A stretch of DNA of 64,000 nt from Polaribacter pectinis (GTDB lineage Bacteria; Bacteroidota; Bacteroidia; Flavobacteriales; Flavobacteriaceae): NCBI RefSeq assembly GCF_014352875.1, contig NZ_CP060695.1:1581501-1645500 (forward strand), given 5' to 3'. The translations under genes and the position numbers were made by a program. How positions within the stretch are numbered: the stretch's first letter is position 1; every line of letters begins with the position of its first letter. Under the pieces are notes generated by a model, which worked only from the letters and a program-made list of their open reading frames with translations, had not been told where the DNA came from and made no database searches. Positions 9,354-18,125 of this stretch are shown piece after piece.

Positions 9354-10024
9354 TATCTTAAATTTTGGAGATATCTTTCTTCAATTTTATCGACATTTTT
9401 AATGGTCTTTTTTACCCAATCAAAATACAAAATTTCTTTTTCTTTTTCCGAAAGTTGCCAATTCACATCAGAATTTCGAAGTTTTGTGGTTACATCTTGT
9501 AAAATAATTGCTGCTGCTACAGAAATATTTAAGCTTTCTGTAAAACCAACCATAGGTATTTTTAAAAAACCATCTGCTTGTTCTTTTACATAATTAGAAA
9601 CTCCTTCTTTTTCTACTCCAAATACAAAAGCTGATTTTTTAGAAACATCAAAATCTTGTAACATGCAAGAATCATTATGAGGAGTTGTTGCTATAATTTG
9701 ATAACCTTCAGATTTTAATTTATTTAAACAATCTTTAGTATTATCTCCATCTTCTCTATAATTAAACTGACTTAACCATTTTTGAGAACCTTTTGCAACA
9801 TGTCTTGATACTTTATTTGTGTATTTATTCTCTATTGCATGTACATCTTGCACTCCAAAAATATCGCAAGTTCTAACTACTGCACTTGCATTATGTGCCT
9901 GATAAATATCTTCTAAAACAACCGTAAAATGTCTTGTTCTATCCTCTAAAATTCTTTTGAAGAGCGATTTTCTTTTATCTGTTAAAAAACCTTCGAAATA
10001 GGTTAATAATTTTTCATCAATCAT
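9353..10024 (-). CDS. trmH: tRNA/rRNA 2'-O-ribose methyltransferase, SpoU/TrmH family
   Basis: SAM-dependent RNA ribose 2'-O-methyltransferase with a SPOUT knot; tRNA Gm18 is the likely target. Motif 1 is VLEDIYQAHNASAVVRTCDIFGV (arginine and asparagine of the active site), motif 2 is FVFGVEKEGVS, and motif 3 is IPMVGFTESLNISVAAAIIL. The 223 residues fit TrmH, whose C-terminal helix is present. Exact substrate cannot be proved from sequence. The -7 box lies immediately before the ATG at 10024. Confidence 0.85.
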   Translation of the reverse strand: MIDEKLLTYFEGFLTDKRKSLFKRILEDRTRHFTVVLEDIYQAHNASAVVRTCDIFGVQDVHAIENKYTNKVSRHVAKGSQKWLSQFNYREDGDNTKDCLNKLKSEGYQIIATTPHNDSCMLQDFDVSKKSAFVFGVEKEGVSNYVKEQADGFLKIPMVGFTESLNISVAAAIILQDVTTKLRNSDVNWQLSEKEKEILYFDWVKKTIKNVDKIEERYLQNLR

Positions 10025-10029
10025 AAAAA

Positions 10030-10037
10030 CAAACTTA
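10030..10037 (-). promoter_or_regulatory. -7 box of trmH, directly before the start codon
   Basis: On the minus strand TAAGTTTG matches TAnnTTTG exactly and is followed by five T and then ATG. Transcription would start on or next to the start codon, the same arrangement as tsaE. Confidence 0.55.
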
Positions 10038-10084
10038 AAACTATTATTTTTACTCTGAATACATTTTACTAAACATTTTAATTG

Positions 10085-10774
10085 ATGGAAAAAATAGTTG
10101 TTTTAACTGGTGCAGGAATTTCTGCAGAAAGTGGCATTAATACTTTTAGAGATGCTGATGGTTTGTGGGAAGGGCATGATGTTATGGAAGTTGCAACTCC
10201 AGAAGGTTTTGCCAAAAATCCTGAATTGGTTTTGGATTTCTATAATCAAAGAAGAAGACAATTATTAGAAGTTTTTCCCAATAAGGCACATTTTAATTTA
10301 CAGAGATTAGAAAAGGAATTTCATGTTGAAATCATAACTCAAAATGTAGATGATTTACACGAAAGAGCTGGAAGCAAAAATGTTACGCATTTGCATGGGG
10401 AATTACTAAAAGTAAGAAGTTCTAAAAATGAAAATGCTATTTTAGAATGGAAAAAAGATTTGGTTTTAGGAGATTTATGTAAAAATAAAAGTCAATTAAG
10501 ACCACATATAGTTTGGTTCGGAGAAATGGTGCCAATGTTAGATAAAGCTATAGAAATTACTCAAACTGCTGATATTTTGGTAATTATTGGCACTTCTATG
10601 CAAGTGTATCCTGCAGCAAGTTTAGTGAACTATGTAAAACCCAATACTCCTATTTATTTTATTGATCCTAAACCTTCAGTTTCTAAAAATGATTTTAACA
10701 ATTTAAAAATTATTAAAAATGTTGCTAGTTCTGGAACAGATGAATTATTAAAGATTTTAAATAAAAATTTCTAA
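10085..10774 (+). CDS. cobB: SIR2-family NAD-dependent protein deacylase
   Basis: NAD-dependent removal of acyl groups from protein lysines. Counting from the ATG at 10085 (a TTG three bases earlier is less likely): Rossmann NAD motif LTGAGISAESGI, FRDADGLW, TQNVDDLHERAG, and catalytic H104 in THLHGEL. Y53 and R56 in FYNQRRR are the YxxR pair of class III sirtuins that favour succinyl/malonyl-lysine. The zinc-ribbon region of E. coli CobB carries several cysteines; here I see only one (GDLCKNKSQ), so the structural zinc site appears lost. The 230 residues fit the family. The 3' end overlaps convergent manA by 4 bp. Confidence 0.88.
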   Translation: MEKIVVLTGAGISAESGINTFRDADGLWEGHDVMEVATPEGFAKNPELVLDFYNQRRRQLLEVFPNKAHFNLQRLEKEFHVEIITQNVDDLHERAGSKNVTHLHGELLKVRSSKNENAILEWKKDLVLGDLCKNKSQLRPHIVWFGEMVPMLDKAIEITQTADILVIIGTSMQVYPAASLVNYVKPNTPIYFIDPKPSVSKNDFNNLKIIKNVASSGTDELLKILNKNF

Positions 10775-11994
10775 TTCCCAACTTTAGCCTTATAAATAGT
10801 TGCTTTTTTTAATGATGTAATTTTATAAGTACAATTAGCCTTTAGAAACACAGATTTTCCTTTCATTAGTTTTAAAGAGTTTTTTCCTGCTTTAATTTCT
10901 ACTTCACCATCAAGTAATAGTAAAATTTGAGGTGTTTTTGATACAGAGTTATAGAATTTAGAAATAGGGATCTTAATTTCACTTAACTCAAAATCTGGCG
11001 CTGATGTAGAAAAAATTCTTTCTAATTTATCATTTTGTAAATCTCCTTTTAAAATATTAGGAATAGTTTCTGTAAAAGAAATATGTTTAATTAATTCAGC
11101 AACATCAATATGTTTCTTTGTTAGTCCGCCTCTTAAAACATTGTCTGAATTTGCCATTAACTCTATATTCTGCCCTTCTAAATAAGCATGAGGAATTCCT
11201 GCATCTTGAAAAATGGCTTCTCCTCTATTCAATTGAACAAGATTAAAAAAGTAAATTGAATAGATTCCTTTGTCTAAAATATTTACATCAACTGAGGTTG
11301 CAACCGCTTTTGCAGCCCAATAATCTGGAGAGTTTTTTTGTAATTTTCCGTTTAAATATAAAGGCATAATTCTGTTAATTAAAGGACGTAATAAATGATT
11401 ACTCTCTTCAACAGAAAATTGCATTACAGTTTTGTACAAACCTAAATAACCTTCATTTTTAAAAATAGATGCCAAAGATGCAAACTCTTTAATTTCGTTT
11501 AGTCTGCATACTAATTTCTTTTTAGCTAAAAAACCGTGCAATAACCAAAACTCACTTAAAGCGACCATAACCTCTGGTTTATGATTATCGTCTTTATAAT
11601 TTCTATGAATTGCATTTAAAGGAATTCCTAAATCATTTTCATATTTAAAACCTTTTTCTGCTTCTATTTTTGTTGGATGAACTTGTATAGACAACATTTC
11701 TTTTACGTCTAAAACTTTGAATAAAAAAGGTAGTTTCCCAAATTTATTCAATGTTTCTTCTCCTAAACTTTCTTGTGAATTTATTTTTAAATAATTATCT
11801 AAAGGGATATTTCCATTTGCTGTAGCAATATAAGATGGCGCACTTCTGTGCGCTCCCAACCAATATTCTGCACATTTTTGTTGATTATTTTCTTTCTCTA
11901 ATAATTGAGAAATATAACTTTTACCACCCCAAGCGTAGTTTTGAATTTCTCCTGTTAATGGAAGTAATTTTGATGAAAGTTTTATTGAATTCAT
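10771..11994 (-). CDS. manA: Mannose-6-phosphate isomerase, class I
   Basis: Interconverts fructose-6-phosphate and mannose-6-phosphate, the entry to GDP-mannose sugars. It has 407 residues with family motifs: ENYAWGG-like QNYAWGGKSY near the N terminus, zinc-site LSIQVHPTK and HKPEVMVAL, and PHAYLEGQNIELMANSDN followed by RGGLTKKHID. It lies 7 bp after the GT2-like fragment and is the last gene of the operon headed by the REC-GT2 fusion. This suggests it feeds mannose to the polymer made by the 12-25 kb locus (inference). Confidence 0.9.
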   Translation of the reverse strand: MNSIKLSSKLLPLTGEIQNYAWGGKSYISQLLEKENNQQKCAEYWLGAHRSAPSYIATANGNIPLDNYLKINSQESLGEETLNKFGKLPFLFKVLDVKEMLSIQVHPTKIEAEKGFKYENDLGIPLNAIHRNYKDDNHKPEVMVALSEFWLLHGFLAKKKLVCRLNEIKEFASLASIFKNEGYLGLYKTVMQFSVEESNHLLRPLINRIMPLYLNGKLQKNSPDYWAAKAVATSVDVNILDKGIYSIYFFNLVQLNRGEAIFQDAGIPHAYLEGQNIELMANSDNVLRGGLTKKHIDVAELIKHISFTETIPNILKGDLQNDKLERIFSTSAPDFELSEIKIPISKFYNSVSKTPQILLLLDGEVEIKAGKNSLKLMKGKSVFLKANCTYKITSLKKATIYKAKVGN

Positions 11995-12001
11995 TTTTTT
12001 T

Positions 12002-12418
12002 CTAATTATGATTGATAATTTGTTCTAATGAGAACACATTATTGAGAATACTTCTTTCGTAAATCTTTTTAAAAAGGTTATTTGAAGTTGGTATTTTAAA
12101 TTTTGATTCTAATTTTAAAAACTCATTATACTTTTTAAATTCAAAATATATAATTGAGTTTAAATCTTGTTTACTAGTTAAATATCTTACACCTGCTTTT
12201 ACTGATGCCAAAAGTCCTTTTTTCTTTCTAATATCAAGAATAGAGATATTCTTTTGCGTTTTATTCTTAATATTTATTAGTGTTTCCAGCGTTTTATCTT
12301 TACTTGCATTATTGATAAAACAATATGTAATAGCTGAATTTTGTGAAAGTTTCTGAAATTGATTTTCTCCAATATCTTTCTCGTTATCGGAAAATAATAA
12401 TATAACACCTGTTTTCAT
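12002..12418 (-). CDS. Degenerate GT2-like protein, probably catalytically dead
   Basis: A 138-residue protein with no clear family of its own. Its CFINNASKDKTLETL and the following ISILDIRKKKGLLASVKAG line up with CFVNDGSKDKTLDVL and ITVYDCEKNGGKAEAVRQG in the GT2 domain of the gene directly upstream, so it looks like a tandem copy of the first half of that domain. The metal-binding DAD of the upstream gene corresponds to YFEFKK here, and the acceptor-binding second half is absent, so glycosyl transfer is unlikely. The frame is intact over the full length, so it may have a retained role, such as a subunit or decoy. Spacing is 9 bp after the upstream gene and 7 bp before manA. Confidence 0.7.
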   Translation of the reverse strand: MKTGVILLFSDNEKDIGENQFQKLSQNSAITYCFINNASKDKTLETLINIKNKTQKNISILDIRKKKGLLASVKAGVRYLTSKQDLNSIIYFEFKKYNEFLKLESKFKIPTSNNLFKKIYERSILNNVFSLEQIINHN

Positions 12419-12427
12419 CTCTAAGTT

Positions 12428-13636
12428 TTAAGATGATTTAGATAAAACCAATTCAGTATTTAAATTAAATGTAGTTTCTTTATTAATTGATGTTTTATTA
12501 CTTCTATAGTGCCAAGCAATTTGTCCCAATTGTCCAACAATCTTTACAGAATCTTTCATTGATAATTTAGATCCATCAGCGTGAATCCATCTTTTTAAAG
12601 GTTGTTCACATAACATTTGTTTTGCTTTTTTTAATCCGAAATGCAATGTTATTCTTCGGAAAATTTCTACATCAAAAATCCATTGTGTAACAAACTTTTT
12701 AGCAAAAGAAATTTTAATTACATCCTTATGAAATATTTTTGCTCCACATTGTGTGTCTTTAAAATCCATTTTTAAAATCTTTCTGATAATAAAGTTAATC
12801 GTTAAACTAATAACTTTTCTTGCAGATTCCTTAGTAATATCTGCACCCATTCTACTAATTCTTGATCCACTTACAATCTTATAATCAGAATTTTCTATAG
12901 TTGATACTAAATCATCAAAATCTGTTAAATCGGTAGATAAATCTGCATCTAAAAAACCTATATAATCTAAATCTTCTTTTTTAGACATAAACAACATTCC
13001 TTGTCTTACAGCTTCTGCTTTTCCTCCGTTTTTCTCACAGTCGTAAACTGTAATAAAATCTTCTCTACCTTTTCTTAAATCATTTAAAACGTCCAAGGTT
13101 TTATCTTTACTTCCATCGTTTACAAAACATAAATGATAGCCTGAATTTTTCTCAATAAAATCAGTAAATTCTTTACTTAACAATCTTCTTTCTTCATTAT
13201 AACAAGGAATTACTACACCAACACATCTCTGCTGAATCATAACGTTGTTATATTTTTTAGCTTCTGTATTAGTAATAGTAACCCCTATTAAGCGCTTAAC
13301 TCTAGCACAAACTTCCGTTAAACTTAATGGTTTTTTCATATAATCATTTACACCTAAATCAAAACTTTTTGTAATCATTTCATCATCTGTATTACCAGAT
13401 AAAATCATAATTGGTGTTTGTTCTTTTTGATGAACTCTAATATGATTTACAACTTCAATTCCAGAAACTTCTGGCATGTTTAAATCTACAATTACCAAAT
13501 CTGGTTGAAAAGAATTATAGGTTTCTATTCCTTTTAATGCTGATATTTCTGTGATAACTTCATAACCTAATTCTTCTAATCTATTTTTTAAAGGAATTAA
13601 AACTAATTTCTGATCGTCAATAGCTAATATTTTCAT
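12428..13636 (-). CDS. Response-regulator receiver fused to a GT2 glycosyltransferase
   Basis: Two domains on one 402-residue chain. Residues 1-120 are a receiver: acidic pair in AIDDQK, phospho-acceptor D51 in VIVDLNMPEVSG, threonine/serine in MILSGNTD, lysine in YMKKPL. Residues about 133-385 are a GT2 transferase of the dolichyl-phosphate glucosyl/mannosyltransferase type: VVIPCYNEERRL, VNDGSKDKT, the DxD motif in IGFLDADLSTDL, and GSRISRMGAD. No membrane segment is evident, so it would be a cytoplasmic or peripheral enzyme. Phosphorylation may control glycosyl transfer directly. Its promoter carries the shared TAGACGAA box, tying it to the LytTR regulon proposed here. The domain calls are firm; the control is inference. 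Confidence 0.85.
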   Translation of the reverse strand: MKILAIDDQKLVLIPLKNRLEELGYEVITEISALKGIETYNSFQPDLVIVDLNMPEVSGIEVVNHIRVHQKEQTPIMILSGNTDDEMITKSFDLGVNDYMKKPLSLTEVCARVKRLIGVTITNTEAKKYNNVMIQQRCVGVVIPCYNEERRLLSKEFTDFIEKNSGYHLCFVNDGSKDKTLDVLNDLRKGREDFITVYDCEKNGGKAEAVRQGMLFMSKKEDLDYIGFLDADLSTDLTDFDDLVSTIENSDYKIVSGSRISRMGADITKESARKVISLTINFIIRKILKMDFKDTQCGAKIFHKDVIKISFAKKFVTQWIFDVEIFRRITLHFGLKKAKQMLCEQPLKRWIHADGSKLSMKDSVKIVGQLGQIAWHYRSNKTSINKETTFNLNTELVLSKSS

Positions 13637-13667
13637 TTTTAATGTTTTTTATTGTTTAATTACAGTT

Positions 13668-13735
13668 CAAAAGTAGTTTTGTTTTAATTCTTAAATTTCC
13701 AATTACAACTAAAAGGGAGTTTTGTTTAGACGAAT
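13668..13735 (-). promoter_or_regulatory. REC-GT2 promoter with regulon box
   Basis: On the minus strand the -7 box is TACTTTTG (13668-13675), an exact TAnnTTTG. On the + strand the box TGTTTAGACGAA starts at 13723 (10 of 12 to AGTATAGWCGAA), 48 bp from the -7 box. A second copy at +21 is weak. The same intergenic region holds the promoter of the divergent 13819 gene. Confidence 0.6.
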
Positions 13736-13818
13736 GGAAGTTTACTTATGTTAAATAAAATTTTAACCATCATATAATTCATTTATCTTTACTTTGTAGA
13801 AAATAACTCTATATAATT

Positions 13819-16800
13819 ATGAAAGAAACCACGAATAAGCATTTAATTATTGCCCTTATATTGGGTCTTGCTTTTCATGGTACTTCTATTTTTTTCACCT
13901 TAGAAACAACTTATGATGCTTTAATTCACTTGTTTTTCGCAGATCATTATGCACATAGTTGGTTTGAACCATGGAACTTTAAATGGTATACAGGTTTTAC
14001 AGTAATGAGTTACCCACCTTTGGTACATCAATCTATTGGAGCTTTATCTTTAATTGGTGGTTTAAAATTTGGTCTTTTTTCTGTTGCAATTATTAGTATT
14101 ATGCTATTTATTACGGGAGTTTATCGTTTTTCTTTAATGATGACTTCTAACAGAACTGTTGCTGGTTATGCCTCAATTTTAGCTGTATTTTCGAGTTCAT
14201 TTTTAGAAACACTTCATATTTTCGGGCAATTACCAAGCATTGTTGGAATTTCTGTTTTGATGCATTCTTTGCCTGAAATATATTTATGGCTAAAAACTGG
14301 TAAATATAAATTTCTTATAACTTCTCTTTCTTTAATAGCAGTAACAGTAACATCTCATCACGTAACTCCAATTTTCGGAATGATTTTCTTCATTTTTCCG
14401 TTAATTGGAATGGTAATTATGGATTTAAGTTTTGATGAAATTGGTTCATACAAAAAAATAACATTAAGTATATTTATTAAAAACTTCAAAAAACAATTCA
14501 AACGAAATTTAAGTTTTGGTTTGCTTTCTTTGGTATTAATAATTGGCTGTTTGTTGCCTTATTGGATTAATTCTAAAAACAATCCAATTACACAAGTACC
14601 AATTCCACACGGATCTAGAGATAATTTTTTAGAAATAACATCTTCTGGTTTGGTGTTTTTTATGATTCCTTGGGGAATTTTATTATTCCTTCTACCTTAC
14701 TTTTTCTATCGCTATTTTAGCAAACGTTATTTGTTTTTCGGGATCTCTTTTACAATGTGTGTTATTTTAGGAACTGGTGGGACCACAGCAATTCCAAGAA
14801 TAATTTTAGGTGAAAATGCATTTAATATTTTAACGTTAGACAGGTTTACATTGTGGGCTTCAATTATGGCTTTGCCTTTATTTGGAGAGTTTATTTATAG
14901 GTTTGTAGAAGGCGATTTAAAAGAATTAATTCAAGAAAAATTTGGTGCAGTTTATCACAGAATTATTGGGGGTTTGTTAGCCAGTTTATTTTTAGGAATG
15001 GTTGTTTTTACTATGAGTCTAGGATATTTTAGACCATCGCAACCGCAAAAAATTAAAATGTTGCCAATCGTAAATTTCTTAAACCAAGATGATCATGATC
15101 AATGGCGTTATTTAACATTAGGTTTTGGAGATCAAATGGCATGGCTATCTGCACAAACAAATGCAATGACAGTTGACGGAAACTACCATTCTGCAAGGCG
15201 TTTACCTGAATTAACTACAAGACCAATAGAGCGTTTAGAGAATTCTAAATTTAAAGGTGTTGCAGGAATTGGTTCCCTTCAGCAGTTTTTAACAACTCCA
15301 GAAAAATATAATTTAAAGTATATTTTTTCCAACGATAAATTTTATGATCCAATTTTATATTTCTGTGGATGGCAACGTTTGCCACAATTAGAAAACGGAA
15401 TCATGGTTTGGGAACGTTTAAATGTACCACCAATTTCTTCTATTTTGCCAAAAGACGATGTTGGCACTTGGCAAAAAATATTATGGGGAACAGTTCCTTT
15501 TCTAACCCTTTTATTGGCGTTTATTTTAAACATTCAGCCCTTGTTTATAAATAGTTTGAAGACAAAAATAAAAGCTGTACCTGCATATTTTAAATTTCAA
15601 AATAATTACACCAAGTTTTCAAGCATAGTTTTAAGATCATTACATATTTGGGCTATTGTTCTTTGTATTATTTTGTCTTATGGAGCATACGTTTTTTATG
15701 TCAAAAACGATTCTCAAATTTCTCCAGAAAATGTAGTTATGGCGTATTATGATGCAGTAGATTTTAAGGAATTCGAGAAAGGTTATCAATTAATAGACCC
15801 AAAGAGTAAATTGCCAATTTCTCAATATATGTTAGAGGTTTCTGTAACTGATGGTTTGTTAAGTTCATATGCAAAATTAGATGCAATTACCACAGAAAAG
15901 AGAACAAAAACAGATAGTTTGGTTACCTTAAAAGTATTTACAGATTGGATTACACCTTTGGAAAAAATTAGTAAAATCGATTATAAAACGGCTGTAAATA
16001 GAGATGGAAAATGGTATTTAAAACCTACTAAAATAGATTCAGATTTACCACCAGACCAGCTATATTCAAACAATGTAACAGGGTATTTTAACCAAGGTAG
16101 AAGAAAAGTTACCACAGAACAAACGCATCACGAAGATGTTTTAAAGCAACCAGTTTTAGAAATTATTTCTGCAAAATTAGTACAGTTTAATAAACATTAT
16201 GCAATAATTGGCGAAGTCCAAAATATAGATAATGTACCTGCAGACATTGTTTTAAAAGGAACTTTATATAATGATGAAAATAAACATTTAGCAACTTACA
16301 ATGCAAAATATCACGTAAAACATAAATTGATGCCAAAGGAAGTAAGTTCTTTCAGAATTAATTTTGAAGGAATAGCTTGGTCAAAAATTCAAGATTCTAT
16401 TCCTAAGACATTCAATCCAGATGAATTTACTCCAATTGAATTAGAAGAGCAACCCACAAAATTTAATTTGCAAGTTGCAGGAAACGTATCTAAATCAGAC
16501 TTATACAAAGACATTGTTTTAAGTGATATTTCTATTGATGACAAAAAAATATACGGAACATTATTTAACAGTGGCTTGCAAGAAATTACAGTGCCGCAGT
16601 TAATTTTAACTTATTATGATGCTGATAAAAATTTAGTTTGGGTAGATCATTACTTTTTAAAAGAAGGTATTAGGCAACAAAGAAAACAGTATTTCGATTA
16701 TGAGTTTCCACAAATCAATTCGCTTAAAATCATAAATGAAGATATGTCTGCATGTTTTGTAAATGGCTTGCCAAATAAAAATATTGCGACTAAAGTTATA

Positions 16801-16908
16801 CCAAATCGAATCGAAAATCACACAAATAAAGAATTACAAAAAATAAAATATACAGGTTTCAGTTTCGTAAAAATTGAAATGAACGCTTATATAGGAAATC
16901 CGAATTAA
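13819..16908 (+). CDS. Giant GT-C-like multi-pass membrane protein (PTPS-related type)
   Basis: A 1029-residue inner-membrane protein. Residues 1-410 hold about 10-12 hydrophobic helices; early acidic and aromatic residues in TLETTYDALIHLFFADHY and the loop FKWYTGFTVMSYPP resemble the large 'pyruvoyl-tetrahydropterin synthase-related' membrane proteins, which look like GT-C lipid-linked sugar transferases or polymerases. Further helices lie near 513-535 and 605-625. Residues 630-1029 are extracytoplasmic beta-rich domains, with an FxLYD-like stretch around VLEIISAKLVQFNKHYAIIG. It is the first gene of a three-gene operon with overlapping ends (16908 shared base). It is a candidate polymerase or transferase for the locus, but function is not established. 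Confidence 0.65.
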   Translation: MKETTNKHLIIALILGLAFHGTSIFFTLETTYDALIHLFFADHYAHSWFEPWNFKWYTGFTVMSYPPLVHQSIGALSLIGGLKFGLFSVAIISIMLFITGVYRFSLMMTSNRTVAGYASILAVFSSSFLETLHIFGQLPSIVGISVLMHSLPEIYLWLKTGKYKFLITSLSLIAVTVTSHHVTPIFGMIFFIFPLIGMVIMDLSFDEIGSYKKITLSIFIKNFKKQFKRNLSFGLLSLVLIIGCLLPYWINSKNNPITQVPIPHGSRDNFLEITSSGLVFFMIPWGILLFLLPYFFYRYFSKRYLFFGISFTMCVILGTGGTTAIPRIILGENAFNILTLDRFTLWASIMALPLFGEFIYRFVEGDLKELIQEKFGAVYHRIIGGLLASLFLGMVVFTMSLGYFRPSQPQKIKMLPIVNFLNQDDHDQWRYLTLGFGDQMAWLSAQTNAMTVDGNYHSARRLPELTTRPIERLENSKFKGVAGIGSLQQFLTTPEKYNLKYIFSNDKFYDPILYFCGWQRLPQLENGIMVWERLNVPPISSILPKDDVGTWQKILWGTVPFLTLLLAFILNIQPLFINSLKTKIKAVPAYFKFQNNYTKFSSIVLRSLHIWAIVLCIILSYGAYVFYVKNDSQISPENVVMAYYDAVDFKEFEKGYQLIDPKSKLPISQYMLEVSVTDGLLSSYAKLDAITTEKRTKTDSLVTLKVFTDWITPLEKISKIDYKTAVNRDGKWYLKPTKIDSDLPPDQLYSNNVTGYFNQGRRKVTTEQTHHEDVLKQPVLEIISAKLVQFNKHYAIIGEVQNIDNVPADIVLKGTLYNDENKHLATYNAKYHVKHKLMPKEVSSFRINFEGIAWSKIQDSIPKTFNPDEFTPIELEEQPTKFNLQVAGNVSKSDLYKDIVLSDISIDDKKIYGTLFNSGLQEITVPQLILTYYDADKNLVWVDHYFLKEGIRQQRKQYFDYEFPQINSLKIINEDMSACFVNGLPNKNIATKVIPNRIENHTNKELQKIKYTGFSFVKIEMNAYIGNPN

Positions 16909-18125
16909 TGAATATAAAATACACATATCTCTTCTTTGTAAGTTGTTTTCTGTTTTTTGGAAATGTTATGAATGCTGAAATAAATCAAGATAATTCTATT
17001 GAGTTAATCACCACAAAAAAGGAATTTATAGCAGGAGAAACAATTATTTTAGAATTTAGAACAACTCAAAAAAAAACAGTTCAATTGTATTGTTCTAATA
17101 GTTATGGCACAACATTAGTAACTTCAATATTAAATAACAATAAGTTATCTTTTACAATTCCACCTCATTTTAGTTCAAAAAGAGGTGTTTTAAATTGGAA
17201 ATTAATTACAGATGAAAAGGCACTTTCTGGCATTATTAAAATTAAACCAAATACAAAACCTGTTTCCTTAGAAACCTATATTGGCCCACCAAGTATTGTT
17301 GCAGGAGGAAAAGATTACACGATGTTTGTGGTAATTCCTACAGATAATCTAGACAACCCTTTACCACAAAATACAGCGGTTGCAATTCAGCAACAATTTC
17401 TATCAAAAGAAAATAAAGAAGAAATACGCACTAATAATTTAATTGCATATAAAAACATTTACTCGCCATTAAAAAGCGGAAGAATTTTATTGTCATCAGC
17501 ATCTTCAAATTTAAATTCAAAAGAATATACGGTGAATATTATGCCAGCTATTGGTACTAATTTTAAGATTACCGCAGATAGAAATCATAATTATGCAGAC
17601 GGAAACCAAATTACTACATTTTCTACATCTGTTATTAAAGACAGCAATAATAATATCATTAGCGATGGAAGTTTTGTAGATTTTTTTATCAAAAATAAAA
17701 AAGGAAACATTTTAAAAACAAGTGGAAAAACGATAAACGGCGTTGCTTTTGCAAAAATTATTCATCCAGAAAATGAAGATGAATGGGCTATAAAGGCATA
17801 TATCAATGGAATTTCCGAAAGTGATGAAATTAAATTAACTTATAAACAGGTAATTAAAGATTTTACAATTGTATTTTCTAAAAATAATAGAAATGTAAAA
17901 GTTGGTCCACTACAAAGTTTTATGAATCAGATGATTCCTGATGGACTAAAAGTTACTTTATCAATTTATAAAAATGGAAAATTAATAGATTCAATCAAGA
18001 AAAAATCCATCGAAGGATTTGTTAATTTTGAATTAAATGCTAATATTTATCCGAATGAAACCTATGAAATAGTAATTTCTACAGCAGAAATTAACAAATC
18101 TTTTAATGCTAAAAAGCTATGGTAA
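16908..18125 (+). CDS. Exported beta-rich protein of the polysaccharide locus
   Basis: A 405-residue protein I do not recognise. Residues 1-24 are a signal peptide (YLFFVSCFLFFGNVMNA). The rest is beta-rich and resembles three or four Ig-like domains, for example ITTKKEFIAGETIILEFRT and FKITADRNHNYADGNQI, the latter like a bacterial Ig/invasin 'filler' domain. It has no T9SS sorting tail and no lipobox, so periplasmic location is likely. Its start overlaps the preceding stop by one base and its end overlaps the next gene by 7 bp, so it is translationally coupled to the GT-C-like protein and the GH5-like hydrolase. It probably forms an envelope part of the same machine. Confidence 0.6.
   Translation: MNIKYTYLFFVSCFLFFGNVMNAEINQDNSIELITTKKEFIAGETIILEFRTTQKKTVQLYCSNSYGTTLVTSILNNNKLSFTIPPHFSSKRGVLNWKLITDEKALSGIIKIKPNTKPVSLETYIGPPSIVAGGKDYTMFVVIPTDNLDNPLPQNTAVAIQQQFLSKENKEEIRTNNLIAYKNIYSPLKSGRILLSSASSNLNSKEYTVNIMPAIGTNFKITADRNHNYADGNQITTFSTSVIKDSNNNIISDGSFVDFFIKNKKGNILKTSGKTINGVAFAKIIHPENEDEWAIKAYINGISESDEIKLTYKQVIKDFTIVFSKNNRNVKVGPLQSFMNQMIPDGLKVTLSIYKNGKLIDSIKKKSIEGFVNFELNANIYPNETYEIVISTAEINKSFNAKKLW

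Noticed and set aside
13748..13760. Possible second regulon box 21 bp from the one in the REC-GT2 promoter
   Set aside because: Only about 6 of 12 positions match, no better than chance in AT-rich DNA.
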